The translations under genes were made by a program, and so were the position numbers. 64,000 nucleotides of DNA from Monilinia fructicola (lineage: Eukaryota; Ascomycota; Leotiomycetes; Helotiales; Sclerotiniaceae): assembly GCA_008692225.1 (NCBI GenBank), contig VICG01000001.1, positions 3,759,501 through 3,823,500 of the forward strand. The letters are read 5' to 3'. Position 1 is the first letter of the stretch; every line of letters begins with the position of its first letter. The notes below the pieces were generated by a model that was not told the origin of the DNA, made no database searches, and saw nothing but the letters and a program-made list of their open reading frames with translations. This document shows positions 35,201 through 46,923 of this stretch, piece after piece.

Positions 35201-36012
35201 ATGATTGCTAAAGATGGAAAGACCTTTCTTGAATAGAGGGATTTGCAAATATGTAAATTCTAGTACTTGACATATTATCCATCAACTCAGGGTACGTTCG
35301 GATCGATGTTTCAATACAGCAGGAATTCCAAAGCAAATATAAATATTGAAGCTCATATATATTTATTATTATTATTCTTATTATTAATAATAATAAAGTG
35401 AAGTTGATGTATTGGAGATATATTGGATTTCATAGACGATATATTAGAATACAACTAATTGATGAGAATCCACCATCTATGCGAAGGTTCCACTACATAT
35501 TATAAGTATACTTGCTCATAACCTCAACAAATACATTAAGCCAATATTATTTCTTAATGTGGTCGAATATTCTTCAAAAAGTCGATCCGATGGCGCCCTA
35601 AGTGTGGCTAGCTAAGCTAGCTGAAGATCCATATTCCACCTTCCCTTTATCTATTCTATCGCATCGATTTGTATGCAATTACACAAATCGATGCGACGCA
35701 AGATCTTCAGCCTGCCAAATCAAAACTATCATATTCTCAAGATATGTCGCACAGCTTTCCAAAGCCCCTCACCTATCCGGGTAGGGATCCGGCCGTAATC
35801 CCAAATTTAGCCTCAACCACATATGCAATCTCGGGGCACTCTGTTGGCACATGACAGACTAACAGCCCACTCCAACTCCAACTCCAACTCCAACTCCAAC
35901 TCCAACTCCAACTCGGATTTACACGAGTATTTATTTACAGGGTGATAAATCGGTTGAATCACCATGAACATACGTTTCCCATCAATCCAATCTCAATATC
36001 CAGAATATCAAA
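35201..36012. other. Intergenic, with a 6-bp tandem repeat
   Basis: A CTCCAA tandem array of about seven units lies at 35869-35912, some 100 bp upstream of the SDR-like start. A TTATTA-rich stretch lies near 35360-35395. No gene. Confidence 0.6.
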
Positions 36013-37245
36013 ATGGTCACCCTTAGCCAAGTAGTCAACTCCAACCAAACCCTTCAGTCACTTCCTCCTGGCCTCGTATCCGTCTTCGTAGGCGCATCTC
36101 ATGAATTTGAACGCGCCACTATTCGTACTTTTGCAAAATATCAAAAGGCACCCAGAATATATGTAATCGATAGCTGGGTTCATCAAAGCAAACCTATCTC
36201 TTCCTTTGTCAAGGAACTGGAAACCATTAATCCGGCTGGCGCTTACAAAACCTTCAATGTACGAATAGGGCTACTTTCCGAAGTCGACAGGGTATGCGAT
36301 GAGATCAAGAAATTGGAGGCGCATGTTGATTTATTGGTGATGAGTTGTGGATTCATGAGACTCCCATCCCGAAGAGGTAATTGCACCTTTTTATCTCCTC
36401 GATCAGCTCTTCTTTCCAAGGAATCTCTATCAAGAGTGCATACTCGGGATACTGATTTGTCATCTGAAGATAGAGGTATCTATGAGGAAAAGCATATATC
36501 GGATGATCAGGCAGGTGGAGGCATTCCCTTTGAGATATCTCTTCAATTCTACAATCGCCAACGTTTCATCACCAAATTGCTCCCACTACTTTCGAGAAGT
36601 CGCTGTCCACGAATCATTTCTCTCTTGGTACCCGGAAACGATAATCCACTCTACTTTGAAACCCTCGAATCCAGTCAAGGTTACTTGGACTCGGGATCAG
36701 TCAACCATGCGACCTCCCTCCTATTCTCCGAGTACGCCAAGACGTATCCGGAGGTCACGTTCATCAATGCGTTCCCTGGGATTTTGAGCTCGGATACATG
36801 GGATACTATGATAGTCCCAGCCCAAGGAATCTCATGGTATCCTGCCCAAATGCTCAAATGGACTCTCCCGCCATTATTCAAAAATTTCATATGTGTACCC
36901 ACAGAAGAAGTAGGCGAACGCATCGTATATCTAGCAACAAGTGTTCGATATCCACCTGGAAAGGAGAGGAGAGATGAAGGAAAAGTAGCAGGATGGGCGG
37001 AATCTCCACCAGGATGGAGAATCGCTGTAGCGAGAGCTATGATTATGAGAGATGGACGTGGGAATGGTGTATTCAGGATCAATGAGCAGGGCGAGCCTTA
37101 CGAAGAGAGCGAGGTGTTGAGTAGGTATCTTGAGCAGGAGGAAGGTAAATGGCTTTTGGAACACACTGAGGAGGTGTTGGGAAGGATTTTGAATGCGGAG
37201 AGAGCGCTGGATGAAGACAGTGAAAGTAGTGAGTCAGGAGAGTAA
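36013..37245 (+). CDS. Short-chain dehydrogenase/reductase-like protein
   Basis: Single-exon frame of 410 residues from ATG 36013 (MVTLSQVVNSNQTLQSLPPG). The N-terminus resembles fungal SDR proteins: LVSVFVGASHEFERATIRTF corresponds to the Rossmann nucleotide-binding turn, but the usual TGxxxGxG glycines are largely replaced (GASHEFE). DLLVMSCGFM matches the NNAG-like strand, and FYNRQRFITKLLPLL contains a Tyr at the catalytic-helix position. FINAFPGILSSDTWD matches the strand after the active site. The acidic tail ends DEDSESSESGE. Loss of glycines suggests altered cofactor binding or a non-catalytic member; the substrate is unknown. Confidence 0.7.
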   Translation: MVTLSQVVNSNQTLQSLPPGLVSVFVGASHEFERATIRTFAKYQKAPRIYVIDSWVHQSKPISSFVKELETINPAGAYKTFNVRIGLLSEVDRVCDEIKKLEAHVDLLVMSCGFMRLPSRRGNCTFLSPRSALLSKESLSRVHTRDTDLSSEDRGIYEEKHISDDQAGGGIPFEISLQFYNRQRFITKLLPLLSRSRCPRIISLLVPGNDNPLYFETLESSQGYLDSGSVNHATSLLFSEYAKTYPEVTFINAFPGILSSDTWDTMIVPAQGISWYPAQMLKWTLPPLFKNFICVPTEEVGERIVYLATSVRYPPGKERRDEGKVAGWAESPPGWRIAVARAMIMRDGRGNGVFRINEQGEPYEESEVLSRYLEQEEGKWLLEHTEEVLGRILNAERALDEDSESSESGE

Positions 37246-38565
37246 ACTAAATGCTAGCTTCTGTTTTGCGTCGTTTTTTTCCATCTGTCTCTGAGGAAGA
37301 ACTATCAGGTTTTGGGGGGAGGATACCAATCATTTTGAAGTCGATGTTGAATCAGTTTTGGAGTTATTTACGAAATTTGGATAGTCTGTTTGATTAGTTT
37401 CATGTTAAAGCAGCATATTAAGAACTGGGTAGGAACGAAACTTTGAACATCTCCACAAACGAGGTGGATCCACATTTCCACATCTACCCGCATTTCATCC
37501 ATCTCGTCATCAATTACCTACCTACATATAAAGTTGATTCCCCTCCCTTTCCCCTCCCTTTCCCCTCACTTTCCCTCCCAAAGTTCCCAGAAAATAATTT
37601 CATCAAATATCTCCTCTCATGACCTTCAAAAGAGCTCCTCTCGAAAAGAGCAACATCCAAAATGCCAAAAAGTTCGGACACGTCTGCCCTAATCTTTGGT
37701 GACCAATCGTATAGTGATACCAATGACTCCGAAGGGATCGTATGCTCCCCACAAAGATATCACTCGCACCTCGAGTTGTCGTGTCTAACCGTTAAGCTAG
37801 ATTGTCGATTTGTCAATACCACCTTTGACGAGGAGATGCGCGATACTTTTGGTATATATTGATTAAGCGAGATGGGTGAATACTGCTGCTAGTGGGTTGG
37901 GATGATCTTGGACTTTGAGGATTGTCGGTTCGAGGGATGTGATCAGGTGTTTAGGTCTCTTTAAGCTTGGGCGTATGTTTGGGGAGAGTGAAGGATTCAT
38001 TTGCGTTTCTTGGATAGGGTGTTTGTAGTTTGGAGTCAAGTTTCGATATCTAGGATATTTTTGGACACTCCAGCATGATTCAATATACCCATTCAGATTA
38101 TACAAAGCTTATTTATTGTCATGGAACTAGATCACCGTTAGAAGAGAGTCTTCTTTCCTTTGTGAGTAATCAAACATGCACGTAATTCTATTGCCAATGA
38201 AGTAGAAATGGAAACCTGTTACAAGTCTTTTGTTCAAAGAAAGTTCGCACAACTACTTCGGTGAAACTAGATCCTTCTTATCTTCTTTCATCAACAGAAA
38301 ACTCAATGCTGGCTACTTTACACCATAAAAACCGTTGTATGACCATTCTTCTAATATGCCTCTAGAAGTCCATGGACACAGAATATCTTTCAGAATGTTC
38401 CATTCTGATATCTGTCTCATTTGTGATCTCCTTGTGATGAAAGCCCAAGCGATACAGTATAAATGTACCAATTCCTATCTCAACTTCATCCATAAGTCTA
38501 CACTTTGCTCTGCTTTGCTTGTATTGAATGTTCAACTCATCAGATATTGCACCCAAAATCAAAAT
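37246..38565. other. Gene-free stretch
   Basis: Short frames only. A pyrimidine-rich CCCTTTCCCCTC tandem lies at about 37540-37575. No feature recognised. Confidence 0.4.
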
Positions 38566-39825
38566 ATGTCAACTCCCATCCCCAAAGCCGCAAAACTCAC
38601 CTTGAAACCAAACACACACTCCTCATCCTCAACACCATCTACATCCGCATCCTCACCCAACACCCCAGAAGTAATCTTCACAAACGACAACCCCTTCCAC
38701 CAACCTTCCAGAAGACGCAAGCCCCCTCTCCCTGCCTCCCCGCAAGAGAGCGATTCCCCCGAACCCATCCCCAAAATCGGGCTTCCCAACTCCCTAACTT
38801 TACCCCCATGGAAAACACACACCTGGAAGCAAACCTGTCCCGAATACTTTCCCCACACAGCCTCCCCACCTCCCCACCTACCACACTTAAAATCCAGCGC
38901 AAATCCCGCCGCCCGCCAAACTGCCCAGCAGCCACGCAGTCCACCTCCGCCCGCAAGCCACGCGACATCGACACGACAACACCCCTTCTCTCTCCATCCA
39001 GAGATCCACCCACCAAGCACAGGACGTTGGAATCCGAGGAGGAGTCCAAAATCCACCGCCCCATCTACACCAACCAACTCCCCCACTCTAAACCCATCAT
39101 CCATGAGGCCCCCATTTCAACGGGAAACGATACAATTCATAAGCCTCTATCCATCCCTCTCATCATTATCGTCTTCTTTATCTTCTTTTTCATCATCTTC
39201 TTCCTCCTCCTCCTCCTCCTCCTCCTCTTCATCACCACCACCACCACCACCACCACCACCCCAACAACGACGAAAACAACCCCCCCCAAACAAAACCCCC
39301 CATCAACCCAAAGAACAAGCAAATGAAAACGAAAACGAAAACGAACCAAAAGCAAAGAAAAGACTAACTCAAATTCAAATTCAAATTCAAATCCAAATTC
39401 AAATCCAAATCCCCCACCACCACCACCACCACAACAACAACACCCACACCCAGCACCACCATCCCCCACCCTCCACCCCTCAAGAACATACAACACCCAC
39501 GCCCACAAACAGAACCCCACGCATCGCACCGCGATCCTCCACGGTGCTCGCTCGGGAAAGCGAAATCCACACATGCTACCACGCCTCATCATCCACACCC
39601 TCAGAGCGCTGTCTTTGGGTTTTCATTTGCGCTCTGTTCTTGGCCGTCTTCGTGCTAGTCGATTGGCGAGAGATATCTTCCAGGGTCTTGGGAGAGGGAA
39701 GTGTTGTTGGGACGAGTATTCTCGATTGCGTTCATCGAGGACGTCATGCTCTTTGCAATGTTTTATGCCAAGGGGGGAAGATTGGAGAACAAGGTATGAA
39801 TTTGGAACTTGGAAAGGAGATATGA
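38566..39825 (+). CDS. Low-complexity protein with a C-terminal membrane segment
   Basis: The frame from the ATG at 38566 (MSTPIPKAAKLTLKPNTHSS) runs 419 codons. Residues 1-190 are Ser/Pro/Thr-rich. A long Ser tract is followed by a Pro tract (about 39180-39270), then ENENENEP and an alternating Gln-Ile run coded by CAAATT-type repeats (39371-39408). His and Asn tracts follow, then a Thr/Pro region. Near the end CLWVFICALFLAVFVLVDW is a single hydrophobic, probably transmembrane, segment followed by about 60 residues. The repeats make all frames open, so the middle is uncertain, but the N- and C-terminal parts look genuine. A short-tract indel could change the frame. Function unknown. Confidence 0.5.
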   Translation: MSTPIPKAAKLTLKPNTHSSSSTPSTSASSPNTPEVIFTNDNPFHQPSRRRKPPLPASPQESDSPEPIPKIGLPNSLTLPPWKTHTWKQTCPEYFPHTASPPPHLPHLKSSANPAARQTAQQPRSPPPPASHATSTRQHPFSLHPEIHPPSTGRWNPRRSPKSTAPSTPTNSPTLNPSSMRPPFQRETIQFISLYPSLSSLSSSLSSFSSSSSSSSSSSSSSSPPPPPPPPPQQRRKQPPPNKTPHQPKEQANENENENEPKAKKRLTQIQIQIQIQIQIQIPHHHHHHNNNTHTQHHHPPPSTPQEHTTPTPTNRTPRIAPRSSTVLARESEIHTCYHASSSTPSERCLWVFICALFLAVFVLVDWREISSRVLGEGSVVGTSILDCVHRGRHALCNVLCQGGKIGEQGMNLELGKEI

Positions 39826-40157
39826 ATGCAGTGTAGGTGCTCTAAGAGATTGGGCTTCCAGTCTAAATATGCAGGTCACCATATCAATAAGACATCATCA
39901 ACCAATCAAGAGTTAACAATTATTCACTTCAAATTGTCCATCTGTCTACCGTGCCTTTCCTTTGCTTTCCCATTTATTCTTCCCTCTTCCCACTTTCATA
40001 ATCCCCATGCTCGCTTTTTCCGTAACAATCATCCCGTGCTGTGTGATACACACATTTCCGTATTTATTCATTTCCTCATTCGTTAGCCTGAGTCTCATGC
40101 GTTGCTTAATCATCCTCGTCCAATCATCTATTTTCTTTTTCCTTCAGATTCTCCGGG

Positions 40158-43100
40158 TCATCTATTCGATAACTGAGAAACATCATATTGCGCAGCATCA
40201 TGATACAAATCAATCAAACAACCCGCACTCCAAGCTTGCGTTGGTGACTGTAACAACATTAGAACTCATCAGACTAGTAAAGGAAAAAATGGACTTACCG
40301 AATCACCACAATAAGAACCATCTTTGTTTGTCAATTCTGTCAAGCCAGCCCAATCAGTGCTGACAATGGCTTCTTTGCAGCCAGCTAACCTGCGAGTAAT
40401 TTGTTGGAAAGCTTCGGTTTTGGCCGCTGGGGTCTTTCTTCTCTTAAGATCAAACTTCAACAAGGCCCTCAAGAAGAAACCAGTAGGCCATAACCACTCT
40501 GGACCTTGGTGGTAGTTCCTTCCTTTTGAAGTTGCAAAATCCTCACTATCTTCGGAATTAATGTAGTATGGTCGATAGTTTAGATCAGCAGGATCAAGGG
40601 TCGCCATCCCGGTAGGTCCACGAAGTACTTTATCCGCGAGGAACAAAGCATTGAGTGCATGAGCATCGTCAAAGAGTTCCGGGGCAACTGTCATTGCAAT
40701 CGGGAAGTTTGGTCGAGCTGATAGTCTTCGTACTCTTTACCAGATTTGTACAAATCTTTGTAAATACCTCGTCGGTTGACGATAGGAGTATTCACATCAT
40801 ACTTCGAGTCGTCCTTGGAGTCTAATGGAACATAGTAACAGCGTTCAAAATTCTCCTTGATTTTATCCGCCCAGTCTGAGAATGTGATGACTTTTATGGA
40901 GGGATCCGAAGTACTGACACCAGCATACTTGTACTTGCCTTTCTCGTGGAGATCTGCAACCCATCGAAGGGTACTATATAGGAGACCAGTGATCTCGACA
41001 GCAGCACCATCACGAGGTGTTCCTGGACTCCCTTACTGTTGGCTCGTTCGCTCTCGCCCATCTTGTCCATCCAAGTACCGCAGTTATTTTTGGTTGCCGC
41101 CAAGATGAAACCAGTCGTCCAATCAACCTTGATGTCGATATTGAACCCATTAGAGCTCATTTGCATGTCAAGATTGGGGCCCGCATTTGCTTCTCTGAAT
41201 GACATCCCAGATGCATGACGTTGAAGGGATTCCTGGATGATATCCTCTAAGATTGACGTCTTTGAGTATGCTCTTGGATCATCGGAATCAAAGAATGTGT
41301 CATCATAAGGTAAGAAGCGTCGAGGGTACCTTCTCTTTCAAAAGGTCCAACCCGTTTGGAACAATCTTTGTATAATCTTGGATGGTTTGTAACATGAACC
41401 AGATTGAATCTCGAGAGTTGTAACGTGGCAAATTACCACTGCCCAACAAGTTAGGTATCATGCCATGTTTCAAGACACTTGAGAATGCGAGTATATGCTC
41501 TTTCGCCTCACCATAACGACCTGTGCCAAGAAAGAGACCTCTTGCAGAAATAAACACATCCCGACCCCAACATCTAGCCCATTCGACTGCAAATGTGGTA
41601 AGCCGGCTGCCAAAGATTGGCACGGCCTTCTTAGGGTACAGAGATGCAGATTTGACATATCCTGTCTGCTGCACGCTGACCATAGCTAAATCTTGCAAGA
41701 ACCATTGTCCCTCACGAACATTCTTGTTCATAAGCCCCAAACTCCGCTCCCAGGCAGCTCGATACGCGGTGCGAATAACCAGTCCAAAGTAACGCGGAAG
41801 TAAGAAGCTTGGCATCTTTCGAATGGCATCGAAGCGCTCCTTCAACCATGTCGCTGGCTTCTGTAAACGTTCATAGCCGGCTTGGTTTGACACTCTCTCC
41901 AGTCTGCCAATGATATAGTCGAGTGCCCACTGTCCTTCTCTCAAATGGTTACACATGGGATGCCCCAAGTTATTCTCTCTGATTATGTTCTTGAGTACGC
42001 TCCACCAACCTTGTAAACCAGCATATACGAGTTTTCCATGACCAGGGATGTCGTATACTCCATCTTTACCGCCACTAGAATCGAGCTCTTCCGCTTCACA
42101 TTTATATAGAACGAAGTTTAGATCAACCAGATCTAGTCCTGAGAATGCAGCCTTCGCCCCCGAGGTGACAAACGTATCGAGACCGGTTGCATGCTCAGCA
42201 GCAGGTATCCATGTCTCGAACAATGCAATACTTCCGGGAGGGAATTTATCTCGTACGGAGATTGTTGTTTCTCCATCCTTGTATTCCATACGAATGCCAG
42301 GAAGGTTACTAACTTTGCTGGGCAATCCTCTTAGATATTTTTTGTCATCCAATACGGCCTTCTTTGCCTCGTCAGAAGTGTCAACTTCTAACATCCAACT
42401 GCCAATATGGCTAGCCTTGGTGCCTCCGAGATGAACCGGATTGAAACCTCCATTTCCATTGCCATAGCCAGGGAAAGCTGTATGGGCAATGAGGAAATAA
42501 CCTTTTCTAGATTCAGGATGCACTCGATGAACAGTGATGTACTGATCTTCGTGGTGAATGTATGTTTCTGCGTACCCATCTTTACCCATAATACTATGGA
42601 TTTGATTGAGAAGCTTTTTGATACCACCGATGCCGCCTTCCCCAGCTCCAATTTTAACTTCCTTCTCAGACGAAGCGGAAGTATACAGTCTTGTCTCATG
42701 TACGATTTCGACTAATTTTGGATAGATCTCATCATAACCCATAACACTACGATTGCACTAGAGCACATGGCAACTAATGCAGCATTTGGTTAAGGTGTCT
42801 CGAGCATCACGCTTCTGAGCGGGAACTTCATTGTCATGGGTTACAGTCCATAAAAAGGGCATGAACTGGAGTATATCGGATGGTGCGAATAATTTCTTTA
42901 GCGGGAGTTGATCCATTGGTTTTACCATTGGGTATCTTCTGATCAGCTCCGGAAACCTCATCGACCTCAAAACTGCCGATAGGTCTACCGCCATGGCGAT
43001 GAACAAGACGACTGACTTCTCCGGTACTCCATGCCTGCATTGCTTCTCTGATGAGTGAGCTAAGACCTAGGCGTTTGACAAAAAACATAGTCCATTTCTT

Positions 43101-44919
43101 CTGACCCGTGAAAAAGTTCTGCGACCACATAGAGATTTGGTCTGACTCTCCTAGCCTCATCTAAAAGAAACTCAGCAACGTGTATTGGAGTTGAGTGTGC
43201 ATTATCGATTCGGAATCCTGTAAAATACGTAGCCATGAGGCGTGTATATTTTGCCATAAAGTCCCACAAAAAGGGGCTATCTTTGCGAGATTCTCCGTAA
43301 CGCAATTTTGACACCAATCTCCCCAGACAATGACTTCACGGCGCAGATACGCTCGAGATTTGGGACCAGCATTATCGATAAGTGCGTTCGCGCCCAGATC
43401 CAGCATTGTTTGCCAAGGCAAGATCCTCTTGGTTGTTGCTTCGAGGTTGTTGAATTTTTAGGCACCTCGTGAAGTAAGACTCAATGAGAGGGTTTTTTTC
43501 GTCGATCGGGCCCAGTTTTTGGTCCGTTGTCGTCAAGTCGAACATATTTTGGTGCGGTTAAACAGCTGGTCGAGAATTTCAGCAACGTCGACGTCATATT
43601 CTTTATAATACGGAAGGTTGACTTCATCCAAGATGTTTGTCAAGCGGCTTCGTGCTTCTGCTCGATCGGCACTATTCGAGTCATCGCCTTCAAACCTTCC
43701 GAATAAAGCCGTGAGTAATGCAGCACCAACTTCAGGATCCACCTTTCTTCTATATCTTTCTCCTAGTCTATCTGTATTGAGGACTCCTTTCTCTCTTAAA
43801 AAGGTGGCCTGCTCAGCAACGGGAGCATTTTTGATGGCTTCTAAACCACCAAACCCAGATCCACCGAACCCACCATCTGGGAATGAAATCTTGTTTGCTG
43901 CCCAAGCCTCTACTACTGCATCGGCGTCTCTCTCGACATGAATAACATAGTATTCCCACAGACGAAGTTTTGCAATGACTTCGGTCTTGACGCCAGCCAT
44001 GACCTTCACCAAATCATCGACAGAGTTCAGCGTTGTCGGAAGACCTTGATTGGCGAGATCTTTACTAAATTCAAGCAACTTTGTGTCCAATTCTAAGGCC
44101 GAACGCAACCATGGAGCTGTTGACACATTGTAGCCAACTTCTGGGTGCTCCTCAAGCCATGCGCTATTATTTGCAGTATGGTTCCAAACCACGTCGGTCA
44201 ACCCCAAAAGACCATAGTCAACTTCCATACTCTTTATCAACTTTTTGATATCCTTTTCGCCATTGGGGAAACATTCAGGGTCCCATGCGAGTTGATCATA
44301 AATACTATATGGAGAGTTGGATTCACCACGCTTTTGCAAGGGGGTGAAATGGACCATGTTATATCCTCTCTCACTAATGCCACGCAAATGCTTCTCCCAA
44401 TCTTTGGGTACTTTCCCATAAATTTGGAAATGACGGAGAAGACTGACAACGCAGGCAAAGGAAGTTGCCGGCCGTCTAGCTTCAGCGTTGGAGCAACATC
44501 AATATAGTATACTGGGGATTTGGTGGTTTCGATAGGGGCAGTGTTTGTATCATCCAAATCCGGCAGAGCTTTGTATGTAGTGTAGAATGCGAATGCTCCC
44601 GCTGAATGAATGGGTATCGATATTTCAATGGTACGATTAAAATCTGGTTCCAATCTATACAATCAGTGCCTGCAGTAGATAGGAAAATTGCCGTAGAAAG
44701 CTCACTTAAATTGACGAACTGATCTCTCTGGAATTTTACACCTTTCTTCAGGAATGTTTACCCAGAGACTGCCTTCTCGACATATTGAAGACGTCCCCTC
44801 AATTAGCAAAACGAACAGTTATTGGCTCTGTGCCTTTAGGAGTAAGATATATATACCCCCCGATACTCCGGACTCCCGTCGTCCTTGAGAGGGAGTAGAT
44901 AGACTTCGTTGGAAACCAT
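40158..44919 (-). CDS. GDB1: Glycogen debranching enzyme, many frame breaks
   Basis: Bifunctional 4-alpha-glucanotransferase and amylo-alpha-1,6-glucosidase of cytosolic glycogen breakdown. The start [20 protein letters not shown] is at 44919. Introns lie at 44655-44705 (51 nt) and 40248-40298 (51 nt); the last exon ends QLSNR at 40158. Conserved blocks in order: [175 protein letters not shown] and [20 protein letters not shown]. These fall in shifting frames: at least twelve one-base indels, most in homopolymers, with the protein resuming exactly after each. No family residue is replaced by a stop. I read this as one intact gene with consensus errors. Confidence 0.93.
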
Positions 44920-46923
44920 CGTCTTTGGTGCCACGGATTTGGAGAGTCAACAACAACTTTCTATATGTGGAAAGTGATTTGTTGTAGCAAAACCGGGGTA
45001 CGGGAACGAGTGGCAGAAACAAGAAAGGTGATAGAGGCTTTTTAAAAGGGTGAATGTCGAAGATAAATATAAAGAAGAAAGAGGAAACCGGAGCAAATGA
45101 TACGGGATGAAGTGTACTTATTTAAAAGATGCTAGAGAAGGTTGTTAGGTTAAGAGCTGTAAGAGCTTGGTGTAGCTTCCAAGTGTTTGTTGATAGTTTG
45201 GTAGAGGTTACCTAGTAGGTTGGAAGCGGGGCCCCTTTGGAGTTGTGGTGGGAGGGAGTGGTGGGAGCAGTGGGAGCAGTGGGTGTGAGACTGTGAGTGA
45301 GTGGGTTGAATAGTGGGCGCGGGTATGATGCTTGTCACCATAGGAAAGACCCGAATTAGATTAAAACATACATCCATGATAGCTTTACCTACTTAGTATG
45401 AGAAGAAAAAAGCAGCTATGAAGTCTAGAAAGGCTGGGGAGTCTGGGAAGTCTGGGAAGTCTGGGAAGTCAAGGAAGTCAAGGAAGTCTATTGGTTGTGA
45501 AAATTGTTGGAGCATTTACGGAGTAAAAATGGAAAAGCTAATTTGATACGTCATGATATAATACTCGTAGTCAGGTACTATTTCTCGTACACGCGTGAAA
45601 GATGAATGGATTATATCGAGGCCTAGACTATTACTGTTGTTGTCTCACGCCGAAGATTTTGTTAGTCCTGCTGCACGTGGTGTGGTGTACATGAAGCTTG
45701 TATATGTTGATATGAGCTGACATGACAAGCTTTCCGAGTCTAAAATGGGACTGATGATCCGCATGTTGACAACTAAAAAAGATATACAGAAGCAGCCTAG
45801 GAAGGTGTCTAGGGAGGCGTCTAGGGAGGCGTCTACTGAGGCGTCTAGGGAAGGGTCTACGGAGTAGATAGGTAGGTAGGTAGGTTCAAAGTACCTCCAG
45901 CGAGTACCTACCTAGTGTCGAGTACAACAGGTACACTTGACTGGTGAGTGGTTTGATGAATCATGATCAATAATACAATACTACTACTGCTACTGTCTTG
46001 ACCGGAATGGAGTGTTTGTCAATGCATCAGACCAGATACGGTACAGCAGATCCATCTCGTCGGTTAGACCTCATTATCGGGTATTTCCTTGCTATTAACC
46101 TAGGTACGGGCTGATAAATAGATAGATAGATAAATTGATAAATAAATAAATACCTACCTAGTACCTAGGTAACCTTTAAGTCCCCAGCTCTTCCAATCCC
46201 CAAATCTCGAATGTTGAAGTGATAAACTCCAAAGATATTTATCATCAATATAACAACAACCAAGTCATAAGTGACGAAAACAACGACAGCATGCGTTAAG
46301 TACATATCGCATACAAAATTCCATATTATTCTTGTCTAGGGCCCCGCTAGTTCAATAGATCAAACTCCTCCAGCTCCAACTACTCTGTACAATGTACATA
46401 CATGTACAACACAACTCAACATAACCTTGACACGAAAAGATGGAGAAGTTGTACTCCGTACAATGCCATTTTTCTTCCTCAAGTCAGATACTTTGAGAAT
46501 CATATCATACTTGTTCTTTCATCCAATATCTTAATAATCAGATACAAGGAATCATCGAGTCATTTTCACTATCTCACGTCTCACGACGTGATCACGGTAG
46601 CGCTCATTGGATCCCGCTGTCGTTTTTTGCGTTTTTGTGCGCCGTCAAACAGCTTCCCATGGGATTTTGAACAAGCCACAAAATGGATACAACATGACAC
46701 CATTCCCTTTTTGGAGGCGGTCAGCGTACCCTTGTTCAATCACGAGCCATCACAAGAGACAGAATAGAACAAGCGAGGCTTTTTGATCATAATCCTATGC
46801 TACCTATCTCAAAGTCTCGAGAGTCATTAGTATCTTGCCTCTCCTTGCCTCCCTTTACATCCCTTTACGTATTTGCTCTTATACCCCCTCTTCCCTTTCT
46901 ACTTTCACCTCAAAACAGATTTC
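44920..46923. other. Intergenic region rich in short tandem repeats
   Basis: It holds an AGTCTGGGA-type tandem at about 45430-45490, a GAGGCGTCTAGG-type tandem at about 45805-45870, TAGGTAGG/ACCTACC runs at 45868-45918 and 46150-46175, and a GATA run at 46121-46135. An open frame at 46402-46767 lies in the GPD1 leader region and looks spurious. Confidence 0.5.

Noticed and set aside
35870..35912. CTCCAA array as a CRISPR or satellite
   Set aside because: Six-base perfect units without spacers; a simple minisatellite.
39137..39598. Minus ORFs rich in Val and Gly opposite the low-complexity gene
   Set aside because: Products of repeat DNA read backward; no start context or domain.
40158..44919. 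Glycogen debranching enzyme as a pseudogene
   Set aside because: All breaks are one-base indels with exact resumption of conserved sequence and no nonsense substitutions; neighbouring housekeeping genes show the same pattern.
40158..44919. Frame changes in GDB1 as many small introns
   Set aside because: Only the breaks near 44680 and 40270 have donor, branch and acceptor signals; the others lack GT-AG pairs of suitable length and lie within continuous conserved sequence.
46402..46767. 121-codon ORF upstream of GPD1
   Set aside because: Lies in the leader/promoter region, has no recognisable sequence, and sits among short repeats.
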